This document shows positions 52,141-61,956 of a stretch of 64,000 nt of DNA, one piece after another. The stretch is from Anaerolinea sp. (GTDB lineage Bacteria; Chloroflexota; Anaerolineae; Anaerolineales; Villigracilaceae): NCBI GenBank assembly GCA_020723805.1, contig DYID01000005.1, positions 1 to 64,000 on the forward strand, read 5' to 3'. The position numbers and the translations under genes were made by a program. Numbering within the stretch: the first letter of the stretch is position 1; the number at the start of each line of letters is the position of its first letter. Below the pieces are notes generated by a model. It made no database searches. It saw only the letters and a list, made by a program, of their open reading frames with translations, and was not told the DNA's origin.

Positions 52141-53400
52141 CTACCCTCCGAGTTCCACCGCCAGCGCGTCGTAGTAGGTTCCCGCGCCGAAACCGTCAAT
52201 CAGAATATGATCGAACGGCTTCATGTTGGGAAGTTCGCGCAGGAAGGCAATCATATTCGAGGCGGCGCTCACGTTGCCAAACTCGCTCAACAGCCAGGGC
52301 ATGTGCAGAGTGATGCCTTCGTTTTGCAGATGCTTTTCCTTCAACTTGTTGATCTTGTAATTGGCGTGATGCACAATCGCCACCGCCAGCGACTTGCCCG
52401 CCATGCCCAGTTCGCTCAGGCGAGCCTGATAAGCGGCATACACATCCCGCACCACCTGCACGCCCGTGCGCACGAACAACTTGACCATGCCCATCGGTCC
52501 CGCCATGGCAATGGACGAGCCGTCGCTTGGTTCGTGCATCAACCCTGCCACGCGGATGTTGTTTTCGAAAGGCTGGGTCACATCCACGTTCGTCCCTTTG
52601 CTGGAGTTGCGCGAATGCGGGTAATACATGGCAACCTGCAGAACGCCGTCGTCATCGAACACTTCATGCGATTTGCCTGCCAGGAACTTCATCGTCTTGC
52701 CGGGAATGACGCCAATCACTCCAGCCGCATTCCCAAACAATTGCAGTGCATTGGAATCGCGCGAGGAGCCGACGAAGCGGCTCAACCCTTCGATGCCGCC
52801 GACCAGCACTTTTTTTCCGCGCAGGGACTCGGCGATGTTGCTGCCCAACTGCTGATTTTCGGGCAGGTCGGGGTTCAGCGCCAGGTGCAGACTGCTCGTC
52901 GAGCCGTCGCAGGCTTTGTGGATGGCAATTTTCAGGGCGCTTTCGGGAATCCCTGCCGCTTTTGTGATGCGGTTGAGGTAATCCTCAGCCAGCGGGGCGC
53001 TCATGCCAATCAGCACTGCGTCCACTTCGGAGGGCTTCCAGCCGCAGGCGTTTATCGCCTCGACAAGAAACCGCCTCCCTACCTCCACCTCCAGGCGGGT
53101 GTGTTCCTCCTGGGTCAGGTGCAGGGGAAGATGCTGTCGGTTCAGAAAACCCAATTCGGACAGATTCAGCCTCTCGTTGGGAGGCAGCGGATGTCCAAGT
53201 CGTTGTTCGAGAAACTGGGGCAGGGTCTCGTTATCGTAACTGGTTCCCCAAGTCCCATACACGCCTCCAATGCCGACCGAGGGGTTGGTCACACGTTCCA
53301 TGCCGAAGGGAATACCCTCTGCAATCGGCAGGATGTCCTTTACCACGCCGGGGCGGTCATAGAAGGATGTGGTGGCGGAAATGGTTGTATCAGTAGTCAT
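52141..53400 (-). CDS. 3-oxoacyl-ACP synthase III-like (FabH-type thiolase fold) enzyme
   Basis: The 419-residue protein has the FabH triad: Cys164 in IHKACDGSTSSLH, His344 in AIVHHANYKINK and Asn376 in EFGNVSAASNM. It is longer than FabH of about 320 residues, with extra sequence at the N-terminus (about 1-60) and between blocks. It could condense acyl-CoA with malonyl-ACP or make a related acyl product. No acyl carrier or fatty acid genes are near, so its pathway is not defined by context. It ends at a strong terminator and stands alone. Confidence 0.85.
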   Translation of the reverse strand: MTTDTTISATTSFYDRPGVVKDILPIAEGIPFGMERVTNPSVGIGGVYGTWGTSYDNETLPQFLEQRLGHPLPPNERLNLSELGFLNRQHLPLHLTQEEHTRLEVEVGRRFLVEAINACGWKPSEVDAVLIGMSAPLAEDYLNRITKAAGIPESALKIAIHKACDGSTSSLHLALNPDLPENQQLGSNIAESLRGKKVLVGGIEGLSRFVGSSRDSNALQLFGNAAGVIGVIPGKTMKFLAGKSHEVFDDDGVLQVAMYYPHSRNSSKGTNVDVTQPFENNIRVAGLMHEPSDGSSIAMAGPMGMVKLFVRTGVQVVRDVYAAYQARLSELGMAGKSLAVAIVHHANYKINKLKEKHLQNEGITLHMPWLLSEFGNVSAASNMIAFLRELPNMKPFDHILIDGFGAGTYYDALAVELGG

Positions 53401-53478
53401 ACGTACTCCTTGTAAGTCATGACCGCTACAACACCGGGGCTATCCGATAGTTTCGGCTTAATCACTGATGTTACGCAC

Positions 53479-53532
53479 CGTCCCGAAGGTTTGGCTGGAA
53501 AATAGGCGCAATTAGCGAGAACCTTCGGGACG
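53479..53532. repeat. Hairpin repeat family C (copy 2, 54 bp)
   Basis: CGTCCCGAAGGTTT and AGAACCTTCGGGACG give perfect inverted ends identical to those at 20929-20982, with the same total length. The intergenic stretch 53401-53651 consists mainly of this and the following repeat. Confidence 0.82.
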
Positions 53533-53561
53533 TTTCGCGTAAGGTGAGTTAATCACTCATG

Positions 53562-53643
53562 TTACGCGGTAACGCGAGATTTGTCTCGCGTTTTCAGGCG
53601 ACATGAATGTCGCGCTACGAAAAAAAAAACTGCATAAGGTGAG
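53562..53643. repeat. Palindromic repeat family A (copy 3)
   Basis: TTACGCGGTAACGCGAGATT, TTTTCAGGCGACATGAA and TGTCGCGCTACGA follow the order of the copy at 20578-20678. The end reads TGCATAAGGTGA (one change from GCGTAAGGTGA). A run of ten As at 53620-53629 is notable. Confidence 0.85.
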
Positions 53644-53651
53644 TTAATCAT

Positions 53652-55899
<2,248 letters not shown>

Positions 55900-55987
55900 T
55901 GGATCTGCCTTGAGAATAGGATGTTTGTTTTCAACCCGTATATTATACGGTCAGCGCCTCCCAAAAAGCCATAGCGTATAACGCAAA

Positions 55988-56009
55988 CTCGGCGGTCGTT
56001 ACCGCCGAG
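55988..56009. repeat. Hairpin CTCGGCGGT/ACCGCCGAG
   Basis: A perfect 9-bp stem closed by loop CGTT lies between the mutarotase-like gene and the end of the membrane protein gene. No T-run follows; it may be a repeat or weak terminator. Confidence 0.55.
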
Positions 56010-56025
56010 TGCGCTCTTATAGTTA

Positions 56026-56053
56026 GTGTAGCGCGACATTAATGTCGCGCCAC
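56026..56053. repeat. Family A core palindrome (copy 5)
   Basis: GTGTAGCGCGACATT and AATGTCGCGCCAC are inverted complements with one mismatch and match the core of copy 4 at 41214-41241. It overlaps the last codons and stop of the membrane protein gene 56039-57076. Confidence 0.75.
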
Positions 56054-57076
56054 GGAATGACGCTGCGGCAACAAATTGAGCAGGAACGGAAGCGACATAA
56101 TCGCCGCCAGCCAGAGCCAGGTCTTCAGCGTGAAGACCAGTTCACCCTTCACCGTAAAATCAAGCACCTGGGAGCGGGACCATAGTATCAAAGCCGCCTT
56201 GCCCGCCGCCGCAACGAACATGGATAAAGCCAGCCCAATCTGCAATGACGCAAATCGTTTCATCGGCGCATCGTTTCGCAGATAGAACCAGCCGCCAAGC
56301 GCAAGCACCAAGAGGGACAGGGCAACAACAGGTTCCTCATCCGCGTACTCATCGAAGATAAGCAAGAGGATAAACGGACCCGTTCCATATAACAAAAAGG
56401 AAAGGAGCGTCCAATCGTCCCGCAGCCGCTGGTAAAAGGGATGAAACCTCGGAACCACTCTCGATGCGGCAAGCAAAAGGAACACCAGAAGGAGCAGCCC
56501 TATCCATAAGAAGTTTCCAAAGTTGAAAACGCTCTCCAACCCCGATGACCTGTACCACCAAACATCCAGCCTCAAATCTACAAGGAAGTTGAAGAGGAAA
56601 AGGGAAGCAATTGCCAACAGCACTCCCAAATACGGCAGGAACCAGCGCGGCAAGCCTTTGGCGGAGCCAAGCAGGAACAAACCAAGCACCGCAGCCCAAA
56701 AGAGAATGACAAAGGCGATTGGCGCCCAGATGGGAGCGATCCAATACCTGCCAAGGTAACCAAACAAAACCATTACCATGCTGAACAGGAAAGGCGTCAG
56801 CGCGGCAAAGGTCTCTTTGCCCGAACCCGGCTCAAAGTCGAAACGTGAAGCGAATTTCCTGCTCATGTTTCGTTTTCTCCTCTCCCGCAGGTGCGCATTG
56901 AGCGCCGCATACGGCAATCCTTTCAATTCGCGCAGGAGCACGCTCAATGCTTCAAAAATCCCTGTTGCCAGCGCATCGTCCATTGACGAATTGAAGACCG
57001 CCTGCAATTCCTCGCCGTATTCCTCCCGATACGTCCTCGGGAACAAATACAGGAGCCAGGCATACAAATCTTTCAT
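56039..57076 (-). CDS. Multi-spanning membrane protein, PadR-associated
   Basis: The 345-residue protein starts with the short cytoplasmic prefix common to PadR-linked permeases (DLYAWLLYLFPRTYREEYGEEL) and continues with about eight to nine hydrophobic segments from residue 90. No transport motif is recognised. The first codon overlaps the padR stop as ATGA, so it is coupled to the repressor. The last codons and TAA are supplied by a family A palindrome. The prefix normally precedes ABC-2-type permeases; here the following part is not clearly one. Confidence 0.82.
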   Translation of the reverse strand: MKDLYAWLLYLFPRTYREEYGEELQAVFNSSMDDALATGIFEALSVLLRELKGLPYAALNAHLRERRKRNMSRKFASRFDFEPGSGKETFAALTPFLFSMVMVLFGYLGRYWIAPIWAPIAFVILFWAAVLGLFLLGSAKGLPRWFLPYLGVLLAIASLFLFNFLVDLRLDVWWYRSSGLESVFNFGNFLWIGLLLLVFLLLAASRVVPRFHPFYQRLRDDWTLLSFLLYGTGPFILLLIFDEYADEEPVVALSLLVLALGGWFYLRNDAPMKRFASLQIGLALSMFVAAAGKAALILWSRSQVLDFTVKGELVFTLKTWLWLAAIMSLPFLLNLLPQRHSVARH

Positions 57077-57420
57077 GTCCCACCTTCCCGTAAACGCAGG
57101 CGTGCCTCGCGGAGCATCCCTTGCAAGCGGACGGTCTCCGCTTCGAGCACGCGCCGCCCCATATCCGTGAGCGCATAGAACTTGCGCGGCAAACCCGGAC
57201 CTCCTCCCTGCTCCTCCGAAAGGCGTTCGATCAACTCCTGCTCCAGCAGACGCCCGAGCGCCGTATAGAGCGTGCTGGTGCTCAATCGAACGCGCCCTCC
57301 GCTCAAAGCGCGGACATCTTTCATGATGGCATAGCCGTGTTTTTTGCCGGGCGCCAGGCTGAGCAGAATGTAAAACGTAGGTTCAGTCAGCGGGAGGTAA
57401 GCGAGGTGGTCGGCGCTCAT
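57073..57420 (-). CDS. PadR family transcriptional regulator
   Basis: The 115-residue protein is a PadR winged helix: LTEPTFYILLSLAPGKKHGYAI (start), STSTLYTALGRLLEQELIE (recognition helix) and a basic helical tail. PadR proteins repress a nearby membrane protein or drug-efflux gene until a ligand binds. AGGA precedes the ATG by 8 bases. Its promoter and a 13-bp palindrome are clear just upstream, which fits autoregulation. The downstream gene overlaps by 4 bases. Confidence 0.93.
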   Translation of the reverse strand: MSADHLAYLPLTEPTFYILLSLAPGKKHGYAIMKDVRALSGGRVRLSTSTLYTALGRLLEQELIERLSEEQGGGPGLPRKFYALTDMGRRVLEAETVRLQGMLREARLRLREGGT

Positions 57421-57449
57421 GACGTTTTCCTAAAATCAGTATATATCGT

Positions 57450-57462
57450 TATATGACATATA
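57450..57462. promoter_or_regulatory. Perfect palindrome, probable PadR operator
   Basis: TATATGACATATA is a perfect 13-base dyad (TATATG-A-CATATA). It spans the region from the -10 box to the transcription start of padR, where a repressor would block the polymerase. Confidence 0.6.
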
Positions 57463-57488
57463 ATACATCCTACTGGAAACACTGTCAA
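57460..57488 (-). promoter_or_regulatory. Promoter of padR
   Basis: On the minus strand TTGACA (57488-57483) and TATTAT (57465-57460) are 17 bases apart, a close match to the sigma70 consensus. Start of transcription would be near 57453, giving a leader of about 33 bases. Confidence 0.75.
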
Positions 57489-57510
57489 TAGTTATGGTAT
57501 CCTCCCGCAC

Positions 57511-58452
57511 ATGAACCCCATCGCCTCCATTCTGAACCATTATCCCGTTCTCGTCATAGACGGCGCGCTCGCCACCGAGTTGGAACGCCGCGGTTACAAC
57601 CTGAAGGATGAGTTGTGGTCGGCAAAGGTGCTGTTGGAAGAACCCGCAGCCATCAAGCAGCTGCACTACGACTATTTCAAAGCCGGGGCAGACTGCGCCA
57701 TCACCGCCAGTTACCAAGCCACCCTCGAGGGCTTCATGAAGCGCGGACTGAACGCCGAGCAAGCCTACGCCTTGCTCCAAAAATCCGTCAAACTCGCGGT
57801 CGAAGCGCGGGATGAATTCTGGGCTGATGAAAAGAACCGCGCCGGACGGGCAAAGCCGTTCGTCGCCGCCTCCATCGGACCCTATGGCGCGTATCTGGCA
57901 GACGGCTCGGAATATCGCGGGGACTACGGTCTGACCGAGGAGCAATTGATCGAGTTCCACCGTCCGCGCATGAAAGCCTTGATTGAAGCCGGCGCGGAAT
58001 TACTGGCTTGCGAGACGATTCCCTCCCCCCTCGAGGCGCGGGCGCTGGTCAAACTCCTGGGCGAGTTCCCCGGCGTGAGCGCGTGGATCAGTTTCAGTTG
58101 TAAGGATGAAGCGCATGTCTGCGAGGGGGAACGGCTCGAAGTGTGTATCCGCCAAGTCGAGGTGAGTCCGCAAGTGGCGGCGGTCGGAGTCAACTGCACT
58201 TCGCCGAGGTTCATCCCAGCGCTCATCCGCGAGGCGAAAAAAGCGACCGCCAAACCTATTCTGGTCTATCCCAATTCGGGCGAGACCTACGACGCCTCGA
58301 AAAACGACTGGGACGGGCATCCGGTCTATGCGTCGTTTGGCGAGGAGGCAAAGGTCTGGTATGAGACGGGGGCGCGGCTGATTGGCGGATGCTGCCGCAC
58401 CTCGCCCGAAGACATTCAGGTCATCGCAGGCTGGGCACGACCCAAGCCGTGA
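57511..58452 (+). CDS. mmuM: Homocysteine S-methyltransferase
   Basis: The 313-residue protein is a single-domain, B12-free methyltransferase. The zinc cysteines are in VGVNCTSP and GGCCRTSPED; LVIDGALATELERRG is the N-terminal hallmark. It transfers the methyl group of S-methylmethionine or S-adenosylmethionine to homocysteine to make methionine. Length matches E. coli MmuM. It begins a plus-strand run in which the next gene follows by 7 bases. Confidence 0.94.
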   Translation: MNPIASILNHYPVLVIDGALATELERRGYNLKDELWSAKVLLEEPAAIKQLHYDYFKAGADCAITASYQATLEGFMKRGLNAEQAYALLQKSVKLAVEARDEFWADEKNRAGRAKPFVAASIGPYGAYLADGSEYRGDYGLTEEQLIEFHRPRMKALIEAGAELLACETIPSPLEARALVKLLGEFPGVSAWISFSCKDEAHVCEGERLEVCIRQVEVSPQVAAVGVNCTSPRFIPALIREAKKATAKPILVYPNSGETYDASKNDWDGHPVYASFGEEAKVWYETGARLIGGCCRTSPEDIQVIAGWARPKP

Positions 58453-58459
58453 GGAAGCC

Positions 58460-59080
58460 ATGAAAGCGCCGCTCAAGCGACGGATGCTCCTGATGCTGTG
58501 GGTGCTGCTCATCCAAGCCATTTACACCCCCACCAGCCTGTGGATGGAGGGCGGCATCGCACCCAAACTGCCGATTGACGTTTTCCCGCTGTGGACGGTT
58601 TGGGTGATTCCGTATGTGCTGTGCTACCCACTTTGGATCGGGGCGCTGGTCTGGCTGGTGTGGAAGGCAGATGATGACCAGTTCCACACCGCTATCGCCG
58701 CATTGTTCTTCACCTGTTCGCTAGGTGTGTCGGTGTACCTGCTCTTCCCGACGTATGTCATCCTGCCCGAACTGCATGGAACCGACCTGCTCACCAATTT
58801 GCTGAGAGCCATCCAGGCGGCAGGCGGCGACCACGATGCCCTGCCCAGCGCCCATGTATACATCACGGTTGTGCTTGCTCTGCTGTACCGCGGCTGGTAT
58901 CCGCAATATGGGAGGCTGTGGACGGGGATTGTTTTCATCGTGGCGCTCTCCACATTGTTCACCCAGCAGCACTATATTGCCGACGTACTTGCCGGCGCTC
59001 TGACCGGCTGGCTCGGCTACCGCTTTGGGCTGTGGTGGAGCGTCACACACCGCAGGGTTCAGGGCATGGCGCACGTCTGA
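58460..59080 (+). CDS. PAP2-family membrane phosphatase
   Basis: The 206-residue protein has about six membrane segments. The phosphatase motifs are LPSAHVYITVVLALLYR (second motif) and QQHYIADVLAG (third motif with the nucleophilic His). The first motif (K-x6-R-P) is not evident, so catalytic competence is uncertain. ATG 58460 has GAGGAA 7 bases upstream and follows the methyltransferase stop closely. The family removes phosphate from lipids such as undecaprenyl diphosphate. Confidence 0.85.
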   Translation: MKAPLKRRMLLMLWVLLIQAIYTPTSLWMEGGIAPKLPIDVFPLWTVWVIPYVLCYPLWIGALVWLVWKADDDQFHTAIAALFFTCSLGVSVYLLFPTYVILPELHGTDLLTNLLRAIQAAGGDHDALPSAHVYITVVLALLYRGWYPQYGRLWTGIVFIVALSTLFTQQHYIADVLAGALTGWLGYRFGLWWSVTHRRVQGMAHV

Positions 59081-59105
59081 ACCGCGGTTGGGTTAGAATC
59101 ATTCC

Positions 59106-60185
59106 GTGCCGACCAAACTTATTCTTTCCCTTCTGGCAGTAAGTCTGCTGACCGCCGGATGCAGTATCACCATTCAGACCGAACTGCCGACCGCCATCCC
59201 AACGACTTTCATCACCGCGACGCTCCCGCCCTCCCTCACCCCTCCCCCCTCGGCGACATCCACTCCGCCTCCCCCCACACCGACGGCTGCTCCTGTTCCC
59301 GGCACCACATCCACACAAGTGAACGTCCGCGCGGAACCATCCACGGCGGGTGAAGTGCTGGGCATCCTTGCGGCGAATGTCAGCGTGCAAATTGTCGGGC
59401 GGGACCCGGGCGGGAACTGGTGGCAAATCCTTTACGAGGCGGGACCCGCGGGAAAAGGCTGGGTGACGGCGCAATACATTCGGACGGCGACCCAGCCCGA
59501 GGTCCCGCTGATTGGAGGCGGAGAGGCAGGGTCTGCGCCCAGCGCGGTGGTCATCCAGCAGTTGAACGTCCGCAGTGGACCGGGCACCGGCTTCAACTCC
59601 ATCGGCATCCTCAATGCGAATGATGTCGTCCGCCTGACGGGTAAAAACCGCGAGGGCGCCTGGCTACAAATCGAATTTGCCGGTGGCGCCGATGGAAAAG
59701 GCTGGGTCAATGCCGCCTTCGTCCGGGCGGAGGGGGTGGATGTCCTGCCCATCGTCGCGGACACGGGCGAGGTGGTGGGCACCGGCACCCCGGCGAACAC
59801 CCCGCCTCCTCCCACGCCGACCGTTGTCCCTGCGCCGATGGACCTCGACTCCCCCGACGCCCCGCTAAAAACCATCCTTTTTGAGCGTGCCGGCACGCAC
59901 GCCCTGATATACAATGGCGAAGTTTCCACTCCGCAGGGCGACCCCGAGGACTGGATTGCCTTTACGCCGTATGGCAGTTTTGTCTTTGTGAGCCTGCAAT
60001 GCACGGGCAACGGCTCGCTCCGCGCGGAAATTGCCGCCAGCGGGCTGACCTTTGCCTGCAACGAGGCGGAAAGAGTCGTTCCCGTCACTCCCGGCGCGGC
60101 GCAACTCATCCACATCGAGGCGGTCCCTACCTCCGGCGCCCTGCAAGCCGTCACCTACACTCTGACCATCCAAGCGAGACCCTGA
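59106..60185 (+). CDS. Lipoprotein with two SH3b domains
   Basis: The 359-residue protein starts at GTG with a lipoprotein signal (LLAVSLLTAGC, Cys19) and a Pro/Thr-rich stalk (about 30-72). Two bacterial SH3 domains follow (about 75-125 with TQVNVRAEPSTAGEVLGILA, and about 150-205 with QLNVRSGPGTGFNSIGILN), then a second Pro/Thr linker and a beta domain (about 245-359). SH3b domains bind cell-wall peptides, so the protein should lie between membrane and wall. It is followed by a membrane protein gene after four bases. Confidence 0.88.
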   Translation: MPTKLILSLLAVSLLTAGCSITIQTELPTAIPTTFITATLPPSLTPPPSATSTPPPPTPTAAPVPGTTSTQVNVRAEPSTAGEVLGILAANVSVQIVGRDPGGNWWQILYEAGPAGKGWVTAQYIRTATQPEVPLIGGGEAGSAPSAVVIQQLNVRSGPGTGFNSIGILNANDVVRLTGKNREGAWLQIEFAGGADGKGWVNAAFVRAEGVDVLPIVADTGEVVGTGTPANTPPPPTPTVVPAPMDLDSPDAPLKTILFERAGTHALIYNGEVSTPQGDPEDWIAFTPYGSFVFVSLQCTGNGSLRAEIAASGLTFACNEAERVVPVTPGAAQLIHIEAVPTSGALQAVTYTLTIQARP

Positions 60186-60189
60186 AGCC

Positions 60190-61050
60190 ATGAAACTCCC
60201 ACCGCTGAACCCGCACTTACAACGAACCGATGTTTTGAAGGAAAAATACCGCTACGGTATCTGGTATGGGCTGGTTTTGGGGTTTGGGTTTGCCGTCTTT
60301 ACCTGGGGGGTGGATGCCTACTTTCTGAGCGTTCATCATGGTCTGCTCCCGTGGCTCAAGTTCGTCATCGGCGCGGTGATTTGCATGGCGGTGGGAGCGG
60401 CGGCAGGCTGGGCGGCGGCGCTTTCGGGCAAATCGCTGGCGGCAATGCTGGTCTGGCTGATTACCGGTTCGGTGTTTGCGTGGCTGGCGGTTCACCTGCC
60501 GCTCACGCTCCTGCCGAGGGCAATGTCGCTGCTTGAGCCAGCGCTCCGCGAACTGCTTCACTACGAGTATTTCGCAAATTTCCCGCAGATCGTTGGAGTG
60601 GCATATCTCTGGCTGGGCATTTTCCTGGCGGTGGCGGGAATCCTACAGGTCCCGCTGAGCGACTCGGCGGTATTCTCCACTTCGATTTTCGGGAAACTGG
60701 GACCGCTTCTCGTTGTCCTGATTTTGATGAGCATCGCCGGTTCCATCCTGGACAACGGGCTGTTCAACCAGCCCCTGCGCGACTCCACGCTGGCAGTGGA
60801 CAGCACCCTGCAGTTCATTTTGGAGCACCGCGGTCAGGAGGTGGATGCGGCGGAGGCGCGGAGAATGCACACCGGGGCGTTCCGCGCGGTGGATGCGTCC
60901 GTGACACCGGATTACCGTCTGTTCGTGAGCGGGTATGACAGCGAATTTATCGAGATACATGTTTTGGCAAAGTTCGAGAGGGATTGGGTGGAATGTCAGG
61001 TGGTGTATAACCAGCCGATTTCATGCAAGGTGGTGGGGAACGCCCCATAA
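60190..61050 (+). CDS. Membrane protein of unknown function
   Basis: The 286-residue protein has about six membrane segments in its first 190 residues and a soluble C-terminal domain (about 205-286) with VDSTLQFILEHRGQEVD and YRLFVSGYDSEFIEIHV. No known family is recognised. It lies four bases after the SH3b lipoprotein gene and may act with it. A separate transcript for rex probably begins in the 155-base gap downstream. Confidence 0.75.
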   Translation: MKLPPLNPHLQRTDVLKEKYRYGIWYGLVLGFGFAVFTWGVDAYFLSVHHGLLPWLKFVIGAVICMAVGAAAGWAAALSGKSLAAMLVWLITGSVFAWLAVHLPLTLLPRAMSLLEPALRELLHYEYFANFPQIVGVAYLWLGIFLAVAGILQVPLSDSAVFSTSIFGKLGPLLVVLILMSIAGSILDNGLFNQPLRDSTLAVDSTLQFILEHRGQEVDAAEARRMHTGAFRAVDASVTPDYRLFVSGYDSEFIEIHVLAKFERDWVECQVVYNQPISCKVVGNAP

Positions 61051-61117
61051 GAAAAGGCTTGCCGCAGGAAAATCGCTTTTTGAATGGGATCAGGCAGAAG
61101 TCCGGTGCGACACGGTG

Positions 61118-61134
61118 ACAAATATCCCATTTGT
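61118..61134. promoter_or_regulatory. Palindrome upstream of rex, possible autoregulatory site
   Basis: ACAAAT and ATTTGT are perfect inverted repeats 5 bases apart in GACAAATATCCCATTTGTG. Known Rex sites are TTGTGA-N6-8-TCACAA; the match is partial, so this is a weak assignment. Confidence 0.3.
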
Positions 61135-61205
61135 GCCTGATTGTACAAAATATCCATTTATGGTAGAGTTAATGCGAAATTTCACACCGGCGAGGGTAAT
61201 CCTGC

Positions 61206-61823
61206 ATGAACGCTGAAAAAATCCCCGACATCATCATAGGAAGACTGCCCATTTATCTGCGTGCGCTCCAGCGCCTGGCAGAGAAGGGTGTTCACAATAC
61301 CTCTTCGCAGGAACTGGGCGAGATGATTGGCATTTCCGCCGCCCAAATCCGCAAGGATATTTCGCAGTTTGGCGAGTTTGGCAAGCAGGGAACGGGGTAT
61401 TCGGTTCCGTTCCTGATCGAGCGTCTGCAGGATATTTTGAAGGTTAATCGCGTGTGGGATGTGATCATCGTAGGCATGGGCGATATGGGTCACGCGCTTG
61501 CCCGTTACAATGGCTTTGTCAACCGCGGCTATCAGGTGACGATGCTGTTCGACAATGACCCCGCCAAGATCGGGCAGAAAGTCAACAACCTCGAAATCTT
61601 CAGCACCGATGTGCTGGTGGAAAAAGTAAAGCAAAACAAAATCAAGATCGCCATGCTGACCGTCCCCGCCTCTGCGGCGCAGGAAGTGGCGGACTTACTG
61701 GTAAAGGCGGGCATCAAGGCGATTTTGAACTATGCGCCAATCCATTTGAACGTGCCAAAGGACGTGCAAGTGCAGCATATTGATCCTGCCGCACATTTAC
61801 AAAGAATGACTTACTATTTATAG
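61206..61823 (+). CDS. rex: Redox-sensing transcriptional repressor Rex
   Basis: The 205-residue protein has an N-terminal winged helix (about 1-80, SSQELGEMIGISAAQIRKD, QFGEFGKQGTGY) and a Rossmann domain with VGMGDMGHALA and a C-terminal swap helix. Rex senses the NADH/NAD ratio and represses fermentation and respiration genes. Length and motifs match the family. It is monocistronic, followed by a hairpin at 61840. Confidence 0.95.
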   Translation: MNAEKIPDIIIGRLPIYLRALQRLAEKGVHNTSSQELGEMIGISAAQIRKDISQFGEFGKQGTGYSVPFLIERLQDILKVNRVWDVIIVGMGDMGHALARYNGFVNRGYQVTMLFDNDPAKIGQKVNNLEIFSTDVLVEKVKQNKIKIAMLTVPASAAQEVADLLVKAGIKAILNYAPIHLNVPKDVQVQHIDPAAHLQRMTYYL

Positions 61824-61839
61824 CAGTCTGGCAACGGTT

Positions 61840-61884
61840 CGCCGCCTGATGTCTCCAACGGAATGTCAGGCGGCGATTGTCTTA
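61840..61884 (+). terminator. Probable terminator of rex
   Basis: CGCCGCCTGA and TCAGGCGGCG form a perfect 10-bp stem with a 16-base loop, followed by ATTGTCTTATC, a weak T-run. Confidence 0.7.
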
Positions 61885-61956
61885 TCAGTCGCTGCGCCGA
61901 TGATGCACACTCCCCCCCATCGGGCTGCAACCAATTTTCATCGAAGGAGATATGGA

